A stretch of 64,000 nt of DNA from Poteriospumella lacustris (GCA_008000375.1 SMOI01000023.1:15101-79100), one strand, 5' to 3'. Positions 9,714-21,380 are shown, counted from the stretch's first letter. The notes: generated by a model not told the origin, from the sequence alone. Numbers and translations are program-made.

Positions 9714-10706
9714 TTAACTAGAAACATTCAGAATATTCTTTCCAGTAGATTTACCCGATACGACCTTGTCGTACATGGCCACGATGCCCTCCTGGGTGAA
9801 AGGAAATCTTTCATCAATGGTAACACGGACATCACCATCAGCGATCCACTTGGCAATTTGATCTTGAACGGCGGTGTCCTGGCTCAAACACATCGCAGAA
9901 GCCCAAGAAAAGGGTGGGTACGCAGTAGAATCGAAGCCGACAGAAAAGTCAGCAATGGTGACAAACTTTCCACCAGCCTTAGCAACAGAGTGAGCAAGCG
10001 CGCGCTTCAGGCCATCCTTCTCGCCAACGCAGTCAAAGATGACATCAACATCACGGACAACTTCCTCCCACTTCGATGAAGTGTAGTTAATGACAACGTC
10101 GGCACCAAGAGACTTGACGAACGACTCTGTGCGATCGCTGCACGTTGTGAAGACCTTAACTCCTCGAATCTTGGCGAACTGAATAGCGAAAATGCCCACA
10201 GCCGAAGATCCTCCAAGAATCAAAACTTCCTGCCCTTCTGAGAGCTGGCCAATCTTGAACAAAGCTTCGTATGCAGTGATGCCGGGGATACCGATGGCGG
10301 CGGCCTCTTCGAAGCTCACTCCCTGTGGCTTCTTACTGACCTTGCTGGCTCTAATGAGAGCATACTCAGCAAAGGCACCACCCACAACGGGATTTTCGAC
10401 AACCTCATCGTGGCGGCCTGCACCCCAGTTGCATGCGAACACTTCGTCGCCAACTTGAATGTTGTCGACACCTTCACCAACAGAGTGGACAACGCCAGAG
10501 AAGTCCTCACCAGGAATATACGGAAGAGGAACCACCCATCCATTGGCGGTGACATAACCAGCTGCAATCAACTTCTCAACAGGGTTGATGCCTGCAGCGA
10601 CCACGCGGACAACGGCAAATCCTGCGGGAGGGGATGGAATATCCAAAGTCCGAATAGAAATCTCATCATGAGAGGTGATGAACTTGTCAATAACAGCAGC
10701 TTGCAT
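9714..10706 (-). CDS. Zinc-independent MDR-family NADPH oxidoreductase (quinone oxidoreductase-like)
   Basis: A 330-residue intronless medium-chain dehydrogenase/reductase. The GroES-like N-terminal domain shows AGINPVEKLIAAG and YIPGEDFSGVVHSVGEGV, with VGDEVFA following. The Rossmann domain has EEAAAIGIPGITAYEAL and a glycine-rich nucleotide-binding stretch LILGGSSAVGIFAIQFAK, then GADVVINY. Zinc ligands of alcohol dehydrogenases are absent, placing it with the quinone reductase/zeta-crystallin or enoyl-reductase-like branch that reduces quinones or enones with NADPH. The substrate cannot be predicted. The protein ends normally (GKNILNVSS) and has no targeting signal. Confidence 0.85.
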   Translation of the reverse strand: MQAAVIDKFITSHDEISIRTLDIPSPPAGFAVVRVVAAGINPVEKLIAAGYVTANGWVVPLPYIPGEDFSGVVHSVGEGVDNIQVGDEVFACNWGAGRHDEVVENPVVGGAFAEYALIRASKVSKKPQGVSFEEAAAIGIPGITAYEALFKIGQLSEGQEVLILGGSSAVGIFAIQFAKIRGVKVFTTCSDRTESFVKSLGADVVINYTSSKWEEVVRDVDVIFDCVGEKDGLKRALAHSVAKAGGKFVTIADFSVGFDSTAYPPFSWASAMCLSQDTAVQDQIAKWIADGDVRVTIDERFPFTQEGIVAMYDKVVSGKSTGKNILNVSS

Positions 10707-11163
10707 CGTGTTATGGAGGTTGTTTAACGGTCTATTACTTTGCAGATTGCAGTAATCAATTGTGATTTTGTGTCAAGTTGATCGCCTGGATTCTCTGTTC
10801 TCTTGGATCTTTCCCTTTTTTAGATTTTTCTAGACGACGACACTTTCGGTCGTTGGTCGTTGGTCCCAGCAGGCCACTCACCATCTTCGGATCTTCTCCT
10901 TGACGACAACATGACGAGAGCAACAGAGGGTTGATCTCCAGAAATATCGATTTTTGAGAACTCCCACTTATGCGCTCTTTATGGAAAGCCAAACTCGTGA
11001 TTTCCATTCGGCAGCGTCATTTTCTTCTCTGTGCCTTGCCTTCCCTTGTGTTTTTTATGCAGTTTTGTTGACATGGCCTTTCTTTCACCTTTTGGCGGTA
11101 AACTTCAGTTCTAATCTGGAAATCACATAGCTACGAAGGGTTGGATCTGTTTTGTTGGTCAAA
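10707..11163. other. Divergent intergenic region MDR/MRPL12
   Basis: 457 bases between head-to-head genes. No convincing extra ORF or RNA. A CGGTCGTTGGTCGTTGG direct repeat lies near 10849-10864. Confidence 0.4.
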
Positions 11164-11837
11164 ATGAACGTTTTTGGTAGACAGTTGGTGAAGTCAGTTA
11201 GACTGACAGCAACGAAAACCACGGTCGTTGCACGACCAAACATCAGAGCCTTTCACAGTTCTCTCTTTATCCACAATGAATCATCAGCAGCTGCTGCAAC
11301 TGTCTCGACAGAAGCTCCTGTGCCATCTTCAGAGCCATCCGCACCCAAGAAGTCTATTGATGACGCCACTGTGCGGCGGATAGTCGATGACATTCTCAAC
11401 CTCGATTTTGTTGAGATGAACCAACTTCTGAAGATCTGTCAGGTATTGTGATAAATGATTTTGGTGAAGTACTTTGCGCTAATATTGGTTTTGTTGTGCA
11501 GACGAAACGCAATATCCCTGATGAGGCATACAATATCGTTAACGGAGCGGCACTTGCTGCTGGTTCGGGCAAATCTGCTGGAGGCGCTGGAGAGGCAGCT
11601 GCTGAAGAAGCACCAAAAGAAAAAGATTCTTTTTCGATCAAGATGGCTGCAGTTGATGCGAAGGCTAAAATCAAGGTTATTAAAGAAGTTAGAACTATCA
11701 CTGGTCTGGGACTCAAAGAGGCTAAGGAGCTTGTTGAGAAAGCGCCTGTTGTGCTCAAGGAAGGCTTGAAGAAAGATGAGGCAGAGGCATTCAAGAAGCT
11801 TCTTATGGATGCTGGTGCTGCTGTAGAGCTTGTGTAA
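11164..11837 (+). CDS. MRPL12: Mitochondrial ribosomal protein L12 (bL12m)
   Basis: Exons 11164-11442 and 11502-11837 with a 59-bp GT-AG intron encode 204 residues. The N-terminus is basic, Arg/Thr-rich and lacks acidic residues, as expected for a mitochondrial presequence. The N-terminal dimerisation helix region ends [14 protein letters not shown]. The C-terminal L7/L12 domain is clear: [20 protein letters not shown] followed by [20 protein letters not shown] and a final Ala/Val-rich strand. bL12m forms the stalk of the mitochondrial large subunit that recruits translation factors. Between the two parts is an Ala/Gly/Glu hinge, longer than in bacteria. The ATG at 11164 is the first one in frame. 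Confidence 0.93.
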
Positions 11838-11922
11838 ACGTAACTTGAGATTGTTTGTATATTTTTCGCGAACACAAATCAAGGAAGCAGTTGAGAGTTC
11901 TAAAATGATTCAAAGACGTGAA

Positions 11923-12614
11923 TTACAGTTCCATATTGTCGGTTTCTTCGCACTTCTTGACGAAGTCAGCCTTTTCCGAGCATCCAACACACTTAACTCC
12001 ACGCTCATCTACAGGCAGCCAGTAAAAAGTGAGATGCGCAAAGAAATGGTCTGTCTTGTCCCTCACTTACCCAAAATTGCCTTCAGCTGCTTCACTTTCA
12101 TTTTACTGTAATCAACCTTTTCGCCGGCTTTCTTTTCGACCTTCAAAGCTATAAATGGTTGATAGTTCATATGTAACATCAAAGTCCTTGAATTTCTTCA
12201 AATTGGCGATCACTTACGATACTTGACTTCGCAAACTTCCGGATTCTCCTTCTTCAAGCGCTCGCAAACCTTCTTCTTCGGCATGCCGGTAGCAAAAGGC
12301 TGAGAAACAGACTTCTTGATAGGTTCAAAAATATAGCACATCTTCACGTCTTTTTGGCTGGTCAGTGCAGGATTGGGCTTCCATTCGCTTCCGAATCCGG
12401 ACAAGGTACAATGAGTGCCGATGGCCTTCTCAATTGTTTGTTTGTCGCTCTTCTTATCGGAAGGGATAAGCTTATCAATAGCCTCAAGGTTGCTCACACA
12501 AACTTCGCAATCTCGAGGATCTGCTTCCTTCTGCTTTTTAGCCGCCTCAACCGAGTAGAAACAAGCCAGGAAAGCAAACAACACAAGTAAACAGATCTTC
12601 TTGGTTGAATTCAT
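11923..12614 (-). CDS. MANF: MANF/CDNF family protein (ARMET)
   Basis: Three exons, 12614-12218, 12148-12071 and 12008-11923, join in frame across 69-bp and 62-bp GT-AG introns to give 186 residues (human MANF 182). A signal peptide (about residues 1-24, LLVLFAFLACFYSVEA) is followed by the saposin-like domain with six cysteines in the family spacing (DCEVC, HC, MC, VCERL, VCEV). The C-terminal SAP-like domain contains VDYSKMKVKQLKAIL and the redox-type CVGC motif (CKGC in animals). All eight family cysteines are present plus one extra. It ends NMEL, similar to the RTDL-type ER-retention ends of animal MANF. MANF is an ER-resident, stress-induced protein that binds BiP. Confidence 0.88.
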
Positions 12615-12805
12615 GATGCCAATATCCGCTGAGCTTCGCTCCTTGAAGAAAGGAATCAGAGTGGTAAATGACTTATATGCAACTTGATTGCCTTGGCTTA
12701 TCTTTGCTGCAGCGATATTCTATCTTGATGAGGTTGTTTTGGACGCGTGTCTATTTTTCCAGAACCAGGCCCAAGCTGAAACAGCACAGACTGTGATATC
12801 TGGGA

Positions 12806-14027
12806 TTATTTAGGACTGTTTCCCTCTAGATCCCCACAAGGACCAAGCTGCCTGCCGTTCCCGCGAATGGACATCAAGAAACTGGATAAGCAGAGAAGAG
12901 TGCGCAAAAAACTGCTAACAATATCCCAATCTACGAGGATTTCTATAGGGTTTCCGTGCTGAATAATGACAGGCTGAGAGGATCCATTGCAACCCCCAAG
13001 TACCACGTCCTTGCTGTTGCGTCTAACTTATCGACACTAGCTAGTTACAAATACCTTTTCCAAGACTTTTCGAGGATACTCCAAGAAGAAGAAAATATAG
13101 GGAAAGATTGCAACCACCAGGACGGCCACAAGATTCTCTTTGGGTGTGTGAAAAAAGAGCATTGTGAACATCATGCATCTTAAGCAAACTAGGACCAACC
13201 CCAGTGCCACTATAAAAGGGATCCAATAGAGCTTTCTCGCAATCCCGTACGAACTCTTTGTAGAAATCTCAGATGTGTCCGATAAAAATCCATGGGCAGA
13301 GGAAATATGTACCATCTCCAAGAAAGAAGGAAAAATGTACTGAACTGCGAAGAGGACAATATGATCCGAAAAATCAAAGGTCAATTGACATCTATACCGA
13401 GTAAAAAATCAGCATACGACCTTCGAAACATGATACAGAAGACATACTTTGTTTTCGAGACGAATCCTTGCGCCCAGCACTTTTCAGTTGAATCACCGGT
13501 CATGAACTCACCCAATTTGTAAGGCAGCAAATAAAGGATAAACTGGAAAAAGATGCACAGATTAAATATACAGGAAGATTCGTGACAGAACTTCGGATCT
13601 GATGGCTTACCGAGCGCACGAGGACGAAAAACAAACACACTTGCATTCGATGACCCCAACCGTTTTGCTGTCGCACAGGATGAAAGCTACCAACAATTGC
13701 GTCAATCGCGGCGGTCAAAGCCGTTGGAATAAAAGGGATAACCCAAGCCCAAGAACTTGATAAAAACCGGGTTATTCCATCATTGGCAGCAGTACAAATC
13801 CATAACACGTTCTGGCTGCCCTCGTCACAGCAAAGCCAAGAATCTGTATGGGTGAGATCGACCAGCAGTTTCGAACACTGCTGAAAAGGTGCAGGTGGAA
13901 GAGCACTTGATGACAATCGCGAATACTTCAAGCCCTCATAGTTCAGTCCAGATATCCACAGGCAGAATATCGCAATGAACCAGAACCATGCGTGGAAGAA
14001 GTTCCAAAATGTTGCTTTGCTCACCAT
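12806..14027 (-). CDS. Multi-pass membrane protein of unknown family
   Basis: Exon 1 runs from ATG 14027 to about 13607 with hydrophobic segments (FWNFFHAWFWFIAIFCLWI; AWVIPFIPTALTAAI). Further short exons appear to follow GT-AG introns. I infer FILYLLPYKLG, RMLIFYS, YIFPSFLEM, then a long exon starting SSYGIARKLYWIPFIVALGL and ending FLEYPRKVLEK near 13053, and a last exon ending at 12806. At least five or six membrane spans result. The 3' exons, especially the last, are uncertain. It resembles a seven-helix protein in general shape, but I do not recognise the family and the assignment stays open. It lies upstream of MANF on the same strand. Confidence 0.5.
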
Positions 14028-14401
14028 GGATGTGCACCAGATTAAGAAAAGGCAATTTTCACTTTGTTGATCCTCTGGTTCATTCCAGCAAAATCATTTA
14101 ACTTGTAGAACTATCCGCAATCATTGATACGGAAAAGACATCTATCGACTGCTTGTCATTCCTATCGACTTCCCGGATCACGATGACGACGACGATGACG
14201 ACGATGATGATGACGATGATGACCATGATGACGACGATGGCAACGTGTAAGAGGAACATAATGCTATCGTTTAAGTGTTGCTGTTGGTTTCTCCTTCATA
14301 AGCAAGCAATTATTCAGGGAGATTGACATGGCGTAATTATAAATATATACAACAACTACAGCGTTGGCTTGCGAATGGCAATTTTACAAACTAGCAATAT
14401 A
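14028..14401. other. Intergenic region with a GAC/GAT microsatellite
   Basis: 374 bases. 14181-14240 is an imperfect GATGAC/GACGAC triplet run. Otherwise AT-rich; no gene seen. Confidence 0.5.
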
Positions 14402-14962
14402 CTACTTCCGTTGAGTTCTAGAGTCCAATTCTCTCAAGCGCTGCTGCTTCTCCGCTAGCTTCGCCTTCAAATATTCCAATTCACCACCTAAATTGTCTTG
14501 CATGTTTTGCAATGAGGATATTCGCTCAGCTTTTTCGTCTGTCCTCCTCAATGGATTGCCGTCCGGTTGCGAATCCACGTCAAAGTTTATAGATCGCGAT
14601 GTTCGGCTATTATATCTGCTGGAGCCAGTGGTTGTTGGTCGCGATGATAGTGGACTAATTGATTCAGGAACTTCCCTGTTTCTTGGGGGAAAGAGAAGTT
14701 CTCCTGTCCTCTCAAGAACTTCCCCTTTGGCATCGACCTTGGCTCGAGGAGTTGGCTCTCCAACAATGGGATTCCGTGGTCGCATAAACGTTCCTTTATT
14801 TATCTCAAATGTTTCCAATGTTCGTCTTTCTCTCAACTGAGTTTCGGTGAGAACACGGGCAGCGAATGAATCGAAAGTTTTGTGGCCATTTGTAAAGACC
14901 TTTCGCTCACCATTGCCGCCATCACCGGCAACAACTTTTTCACCAATTTTGACCTTGGGCAT
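14402..14962 (-). CDS. Hypothetical protein with C-terminal coiled coil
   Basis: A 186-residue ORF read from the ATG at 14962; an in-frame extension to 15004 exists but gives a less plausible N-terminus. There is no recognised domain. The middle is basic and Ser/Pro/Arg-rich (disordered), and the last 45 residues form a short coiled coil (ISSLQNMQDNLGGELEYLKA onward). No signal peptide or membrane segment. Coding potential rests on length and amino-acid texture only. Confidence 0.5.
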   Translation of the reverse strand: MPKVKIGEKVVAGDGGNGERKVFTNGHKTFDSFAARVLTETQLRERRTLETFEINKGTFMRPRNPIVGEPTPRAKVDAKGEVLERTGELLFPPRNREVPESISPLSSRPTTTGSSRYNSRTSRSINFDVDSQPDGNPLRRTDEKAERISSLQNMQDNLGGELEYLKAKLAEKQQRLRELDSRTQRK

Positions 14963-15279
14963 TGTCCTTAGATACCACGGTTTCCAATGTGCTGCACAGT
15001 ACAACCATGTTTGTCACCCCCACGACGAGCGACGTGTTCGATGATGTCAACTCTGCTCTGCTGAGAAGAAAGAAACGGTTACAAAAAATGAGTCAGACAG
15101 TGTACACGATGATGATGATTGCTGCACTGCTGCGCAGCTGTGTTCTGCCGAGCAGCCAACGTCAGCATATCACCTGTTCTATATGCATGAAAAACACATT
15201 CATCACTATCATTCGCAGTATTCGCCGAGCATTAGAACCATCCACCGCCGAATCGAAGAACCATATTACTTGAGAAACA
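14963..15279. other. Divergent intergenic region
   Basis: 317 bases between head-to-head genes. It contains open frames on the plus strand but none with a family signal; probably promoters. Confidence 0.35.
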
Positions 15280-15603
15280 ATGCTGCGTCGACTTCTTTCG
15301 GTATTTATTGCATTGATGCTCGCTTGCCATTTCGTGCAAGGTCAAAAATGCTGCGAGATATGCAGTGTCGCAGGTCAGGAAAAGTACTACAGCATCGACA
15401 CACGCTTCAACCAGTGTGGAGAATGCTGCATGGATCCAAGCGACTACGATTTATACAAGAAGTTTGAGAAAGGCTTGGAAAAGGCAAATTCGTCCACTCC
15501 CTGCCTGGACTTGGGGTACCCGAAATACGTCACAACGGAAACTCATGGATCGTTAAACGTCAAAATGACTTTGGATATGTATGCACCAGAGAATCGCCCG
15601 TAA
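15280..15603 (+). CDS. Small secreted cysteine-rich protein
   Basis: A 107-residue protein with a clear signal peptide (LLSVFIALMLACHFVQG, cleavage near residue 21). The mature part has paired and spaced cysteines: KCCEIC at its start, CGECCMDPSDYDLYKKFE in the middle and one further Cys before DLGYPKYVTTETHG. I have an impression of similar short secreted proteins in other protists (the CGECC...DPSDY pattern), but cannot name a family or function. The ATG at 15280 places the signal peptide correctly. Single exon. Confidence 0.65.
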   Translation: MLRRLLSVFIALMLACHFVQGQKCCEICSVAGQEKYYSIDTRFNQCGECCMDPSDYDLYKKFEKGLEKANSSTPCLDLGYPKYVTTETHGSLNVKMTLDMYAPENRP

Positions 15604-16203
15604 TCCAGCGAAATAAGTGAAAGCTATTCTGCCACGCCTATATCGGAGGACTTGCGAGCTCGGGCAGACGACTTATTGTGGAGTCGACAGGGGCTTTTTT
15701 CAAGTTTCAATTTGAACAACGTTCCAAGTTTGGAATATGACTATTGATTTACGCTGCATTCAGCGGAGTTTAATATGTGGATACGAATCGCCCAAGTGAA
15801 AACAATTTATGCTCTAGAAATCAATTTCTTTCTTGTGGCATCAATATTTCCATGGGGATCTTATCTTGTTTGATGTGCTTTGGAATCAAGTGTAAAATCC
15901 AGAGCATCTAAGTATATGTACCTGTTGTTTCTTACGATTACGGACAGCTGTTGATAGTTGTTGTGACGATGATGACTCCCAAAAGTAGCAGTCGCTTGTC
16001 TGGGTTTCAAGGTAATAGGATTGGACGGCAATATGGCGACGCGAGAGAACAGAGCCAAGAGCAACAAGGTGCTTCCAATCATCAAGTGTAGTGATAGAGC
16101 TTCCAATACCTCACAAGAGAATAGAGTATTCGTGGAACTTTCCTTATTTGGTTGTTGGAAATCTGTATTTGAGTTTCTTCCTTGTTGGGATTGTTGATCA
16201 ACG
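15604..16203. other. Intergenic region with one doubtful small ORF
   Basis: 600 bases. On the minus strand 16082-15861 encodes 73 residues beginning MIGSTLLLLALFSRVAIL, signal-peptide- or membrane-like, divergent from NAA25. Nothing else supports it as a gene. No RNA or repeat seen. Confidence 0.3.
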
Positions 16204-19200
16204 ATGAGTGACCCAAGAAGTGCATTCGATTTAATCTACAGTGCTTTGGATGCTGGTGAGTGGACGCCTTTTATTGACATCTCTTTGGACTGGTTTCATG
16301 AAAAATGCGAATATAGGTCGCTTCAGTGCTGCCCAAGCTATTTGCGAGCGCCCTGAGCTGTCGAAGTTCGCGTTAGCGAAAGCACTTCTCGCTTATTGTT
16401 ACGCAAGCCAGCGTAAGAACGAGAAGGCATTGGAAGTTGCACGAGCAGTCGCAGCAACGAATCCAGTGGACGAAGGAGCTATCAATGCTCTCGGTTGCAC
16501 ATTCAAAATCTGCAAAGTGGACAGCGATTTCGCGAGCCTTTATGAGAACGTTCTCTCGTCACCTGGAGGATCCTTCCCTGAACACTTCCACGTCGAGTTG
16601 TTTGCTGCCTATTGCCGATTGCGCGATTTTAAGAAGATGCAACAGCAAGCCCAGCGCATGCATAGACTCTTTCAATCTTCATCGAACTCCAAGTACTTGT
16701 TTTGGGCCGTCACCAGTATGCTATTGCAACCTGATTTACCTCCCACCATGCTCTCTGTTGCGGAAAAGATGCTGTCGAAAGTATACCATGATATCGATAC
16801 GAAGCGCAATCCTGGAGCGGAAGAAATGGAACTGTATCTTTCTACCTTGGTGCTGCAACAGAAATTCGATTTGGCAGTGACGGAGTTCCAAACGATCACG
16901 TCACGTCCGGCGTCTTTGATCGCGTTGCAAGACGAAGATCACTTCAAGGAGAATACGAACAAAGTGGCGAAACAACCCGAAGAACTCACGAATATCCTGC
17001 TTGATTTGAATTTACATACGGGCAATGCGCATATGCTGGTGGAGAATGCGCGCAGTATCTTGGCGAAGTATCCTGATCAATGGAACGTGTGGGAGCTTCT
17101 CATCGACAAAGTTGTTTTCCATCGTCACGATACATCGCGCAAAGGTAGCTATTCTGGTTTGCAAGCCTTTGAAAAAATGGCTTCCTCGTTGAAAGCGAAG
17201 GCGTCCGACCCATCAGCTGATTCCGCGACCGACGAAGCCGCGGATTTTGCGCAGTTGATTTCGTTTTTTCAATTGATTCAAGCGAGTCAACAGAGTCATC
17301 CCAAGCTTCGAGGCCCAGCCCTTGCTGAAGTACGAGCGATTTCGTCGTTGCTCTTGCTGGTCTATCGAAACAAGGACAAGGCGCGCCTGTTGCAACGTAT
17401 CTTCGCCGATGTGATCGGTGGAGAACGTTTACACGACGCAGCGTCGTCCGTCACATCCACCGCAGCATGGCAAACTGCGGTATCGTCGTTGAAATCTCCC
17501 TTATCGGAGGAGGATGTCCAAGTGGCTACTTGGTTGATTCATTTACTGAAAGCTTACTTGGTGCATTTCCAAACCAAATATGTGTGCTTCGTGGACCTCA
17601 AACCGACCTTGTACCATATTCAGCAAATGAAAAATGGCAGTGGCATTGCACAAGTCATCTTCGACGTCTTGTTCCATGTCACCGGTGAAGAAATCAACAC
17701 CAAGCTATCAGCCGTACGAGCAGAAGTACGTCAAGGACGTGGTGTTCCGGAAACGCCCACCGCGTCCGCTGCCACGGAAACTGCCTCGGCCGCCGCAGCA
17801 CCGACGACGACCCCTGAAGCCGCCGTCGTCGCGGGTGGTGCGACCGGTGACGACGAAGAAGGGGACGAGGATGGAGACGATGGAGACGACGAGGAAGCAA
17901 CCGGCGCCGCGAAAGATGATGCGGCGGGTAAGAAGAAGAAGAATCGCAAGAAGAAGAACAAAAACAAGAAGAAAGCGGCGAAGAAAGCAGCGGGGGCCAC
18001 GGCGGCGGACGCAGAGAAACCCGACGATGAACCCAAATTGAAAAAAGTCGATGCCGCGGCATTGAGTGCAGTGGTGGCGAAGGATGAAGCGATTCTGGGT
18101 CGTTTGTGCGTGGTGGGCAATTACTTGGAATGCCACGTGTATCTGTTCTACCAGTTGTCCACGTTGGGTACGACCGTGGGCACGAAGACGTACGCCTTGG
18201 CCATTCACCCGCATGAAGTCTTGACCTTCTTTGACGAAGTGTCGTTGTTGTTTGCCGATGGTATCGGTGGTGAATTGCGTACGGTACGCCCGGGGGATAC
18301 CGCCTTGATGACGGTGGTATCCCAATGTCGTCGTCAAGTCTTGTTGGAGACCCCACCACCACAGCTCACCGATGGCGACAAATACGTGCAACTCTTGCAA
18401 GTCTCGGGTTTGTTACAACACACCTTGCAACGTTCTCCGTATGCCTATGCCTTCAAAGTCGATTTGTTGGAAACGTATCGAGCGATTGGTAACGGTGCCG
18501 ATGCCTTGAACCTGTTCAGCGACAGTTTGGGTGTAAAGTACATCCAAAACGACTCGTTGTCGTATTTGTTGATTCCAACGTTGCTGGAAACCGGTTTGTT
18601 CAAAGAAGCCGCCGCGAAATTCCGTGCCATTGTCGCTTTCCATCGTTCGTGTCGACGAGATACCTTGGAAATGATGGGAAAGGCCTTCGAACATGGCAAT
18701 TATTGCAAAGCCTTGGAAATGAATCAATTCGTGGAAGAATCACGTCGTTCGTTGGCCCTGTCGGTCTCTCATGTCGAAGGGCGGGTCATGGACATGATCA
18801 CCAACATCATGTCGGTGATGGATTTGGAGCAATTCTATGACATGATCGCCGAAGAGAACCACGACGATACGTACCGGGCGTTTGAAGACATCGATGTCAG
18901 TCGCTTGCACAACCATCAAGATTTCCATTTGGCCTTGGACCGGTTGGAAAATTGCCCGGTCGCGTCGTTGCCGTATCAATTGGATTGTCATCGTAAGGAA
19001 GAAGCCTTGAAAGCACGGGTCTATGTACCGACCGTGTTGATGCAATTTACGTATCATTTGTTGGCCGATGAAACCGAGAAATTGTTGCCGTTGCGGAACG
19101 AAGACGTGACGTTGTCGACGACTGCCTCCCCCGTGACGACGCCGGCGATGTATCCCTTTGCGACCGAACGATGGGCCCAAGAAATTGGTTCGCCCGTTTC

Positions 19201-20340
19201 CTCGTCGATTCAAACGTCGTTGTTGACCACTTTCGCGAATTTGGCGTTGTTTGTGTTGCAAGAGGTGAAGCCGAAGGCGGCGTATACGACGGCCGCCGCG
19301 GAAGCTTCCAAGGCATCTTCCACCACCACCGACGGTGTTGCGACGGCGGCCACGACCAACTCGTTGACGTTATCCGCCGACCAACGTACCTCCTTCGTCA
19401 CGAAGGTCACCGAGATGCAAGCATCCATGCGTGCTTTCTTCCGCTTGTTGTTGGGCGATCGTTATACGGACAAAGAAGCCGCTCGACAGGGTACAACGGA
19501 TGCCTTGGATGTAGGAGCCGTCTGGCAATGGGGGGATGCAACCACCACCATTGTCGCGGTGTCTCCGGAGTATTTACGTACCGTCTGGTCGTCCATCCGT
19601 CATGCGTGCACCTGGACCAGCTTTCTCTGGCAGATCTTGTTCTTCAAGGGTTATTATACGGCGGCCTCGGAGAAAAGTCCTATGAAACGTACCGTCGCGG
19701 CCGATGTACAGCTGCAATTCCAATCGATGCAACGTGACTTGGATTCCATCATGTCGGCGCCAGATACCCTCGCGGTGGTCGAAGTATTCCAAAACGTGGC
19801 CGCGGAACAAGCGCGCTTGTTGCAGACGCTATCGGAGGCACAACATGCCGAGAACCAAGATGATCAAAGTCATGTCTTGCGGGTGTTGTTGTCGTTGTTG
19901 AAAGAATGGGTGGCCTTTGTCGGTACGTTGAGTTTGTTTGTTTGTTTGTTTCTCTTTGTGCGCGCGTGTGCGTGTGCGTGTGACGTATTTAACACTCATT
20001 GTTCGTGTTCTCTATTACAGTGGCGTTGACCCGGAAGTTGCAACGTATCCAACGTACCGCCTTGTCGACAGAAGCGATTGATGGATTCGTTCAGCATGTG
20101 GCACAGACGAGTGACTTTTTGTCGGTACCCGTGACCACGAATGCGACCGGTGAGGCGGTGGCCGCGTCGTCGTCCACTGCGGCGGCCGAAGCCGCATCGG
20201 CGCATATGCGATCACTCTGCCGACCGTACATCGAGAAGACCGTGCGTTCCACCTTGTCCTTCCATCGGGAAGGATTAGAACGCGCCGCGACCATTGTGCA
20301 GCAACGTTTGGGAGGATTGCGGTCGGTGTTGTCCTTGTAA
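16204..20340 (+). CDS. NAA25: NatB auxiliary subunit NAA25 (Mdm20-like)
   Basis: Three exons, 16204-16255, 16317-19922 and 20021-20340 (introns 61 and 98 bp), give 1,325 residues. The start MSDPRSAFDLIYSALDAGRF only appears after splicing out the first intron and matches the NAA25 N-terminus. It is followed by TPR-type helices (FALAKALLAYCYASQRKNEK; EGAINALGCTFKICK; SKYLFWAVTSMLLQ). NAA25 anchors the catalytic subunit NAA20 to ribosomes; NatB acetylates N-termini starting Met-Asp, Met-Glu or Met-Asn. It is longer than human NAA25 (972). Part of the excess is a low-complexity insertion around residues 490-590: Ala/Thr, then Asp/Glu, then poly-Lys. The middle exon uses many TTG, ACG, GCG and CGT codons. 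Confidence 0.82.
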
Positions 20341-20727
20341 GTACTGACTGTTGTGTAACAGAGAAGAGAAGCCAAAAGCCCCGTCGTGTCGTCGACGATA
20401 AGTACCACTACTACTCCACCTAACAAACCACCTCTCCTCACCCCTCACCGTCGTCGTAGCTGCCCACCTGTCTGTTCTCTCATACGTCCACACCTTGCCT
20501 CAGGCTGCTTGTCGTATGTACTGTGTCGACACTATTGTGGGTGCGTGTGTGTGCGAATGTGGCGTTGACGTAGATGCTTTTGGGGTGTTACAAAAATATA
20601 GCACAATGAAAGGCATTCTAAAACAGACAAGACAAGAACAACGAATGTGCGACTTTCCTCTCTACCACTGCTGCTTCTTCTTCCTCTTCTATCGCATGCA
20701 CATAAACCTTCTTTTTTCGTTTTTCAT
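20341..20727. other. Convergent intergenic region NAA25/SAR1
   Basis: 387 bases of 3' flanks. No gene, RNA or repeat recognised. Confidence 0.4.
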
Positions 20728-21380
20728 TTACAGGAACTGGGCAATCCATTTGAATCCATCGCCATAACCCATCTTTCTCACAACGGAGCACATATACAAT
20801 TCAATAGGACGAATCGAAGGATTCTGAGGACCGGCCTTGGGTTCCTTGCCATAGGTTTCATGCAAACCCAAGTTATAACGAAGATCATCTTCGGAGGCAG
20901 CATTCGCCATGTCAATCTTGTTACCCAAGACCAAGAAAGGAACGCCTTGCAATTCCTCACAGCATAACAATGCATCCAATTCCTTCTTTGCTTCCGGGAA
21001 ACGAGCACGATCCACTGCATCCACTAAGAAAACGACACCGTCGACACCGGAAGCGAAATATTCCTTCCACAAACGACGGGCAGGTTCGTGTCCACCCAAG
21101 TCGAATGTCTTGAAGCGAATCTTGCCAATGATCAATTCATCCTGGTTAGGGTGAATCGTAGGAGCATGTGCTGCCACGCGTCCTTCCTTCAACATGTGCA
21201 ACAAGGTGGTTTTACCCGCATTGTCCAAACCCAAAAACAAAATCTTGGCGCTCTTGTGGTACAAACCTGACAAATTCAATCACACACCATTAGAAGCAGT
21301 TCAGAAATAATCTAACCGGCAATATTTTTTGACGTACCCAGTGCTGCAAGCACGTTATAGAACCAATCGAACAAGAACAT
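20728..21380 (-). CDS. SAR1: COPII GTPase Sar1
   Basis: Exon 1 21380-21338 encodes [15 protein letters not shown], the amphipathic membrane-inserting helix of Sar1. A 71-bp GT-AG intron precedes exon 2, 21266-20728, for a total of 193 residues, the usual Sar1 size. Motifs: P-loop GLDNAGKT, switch I with Thr in [18 protein letters not shown] (switch II with His as in Sar1), NKID, and a C-terminal [20 protein letters not shown] typical of Sar1. It initiates COPII coat assembly at ER exit sites. Head-to-head with ELP2. Confidence 0.95.
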
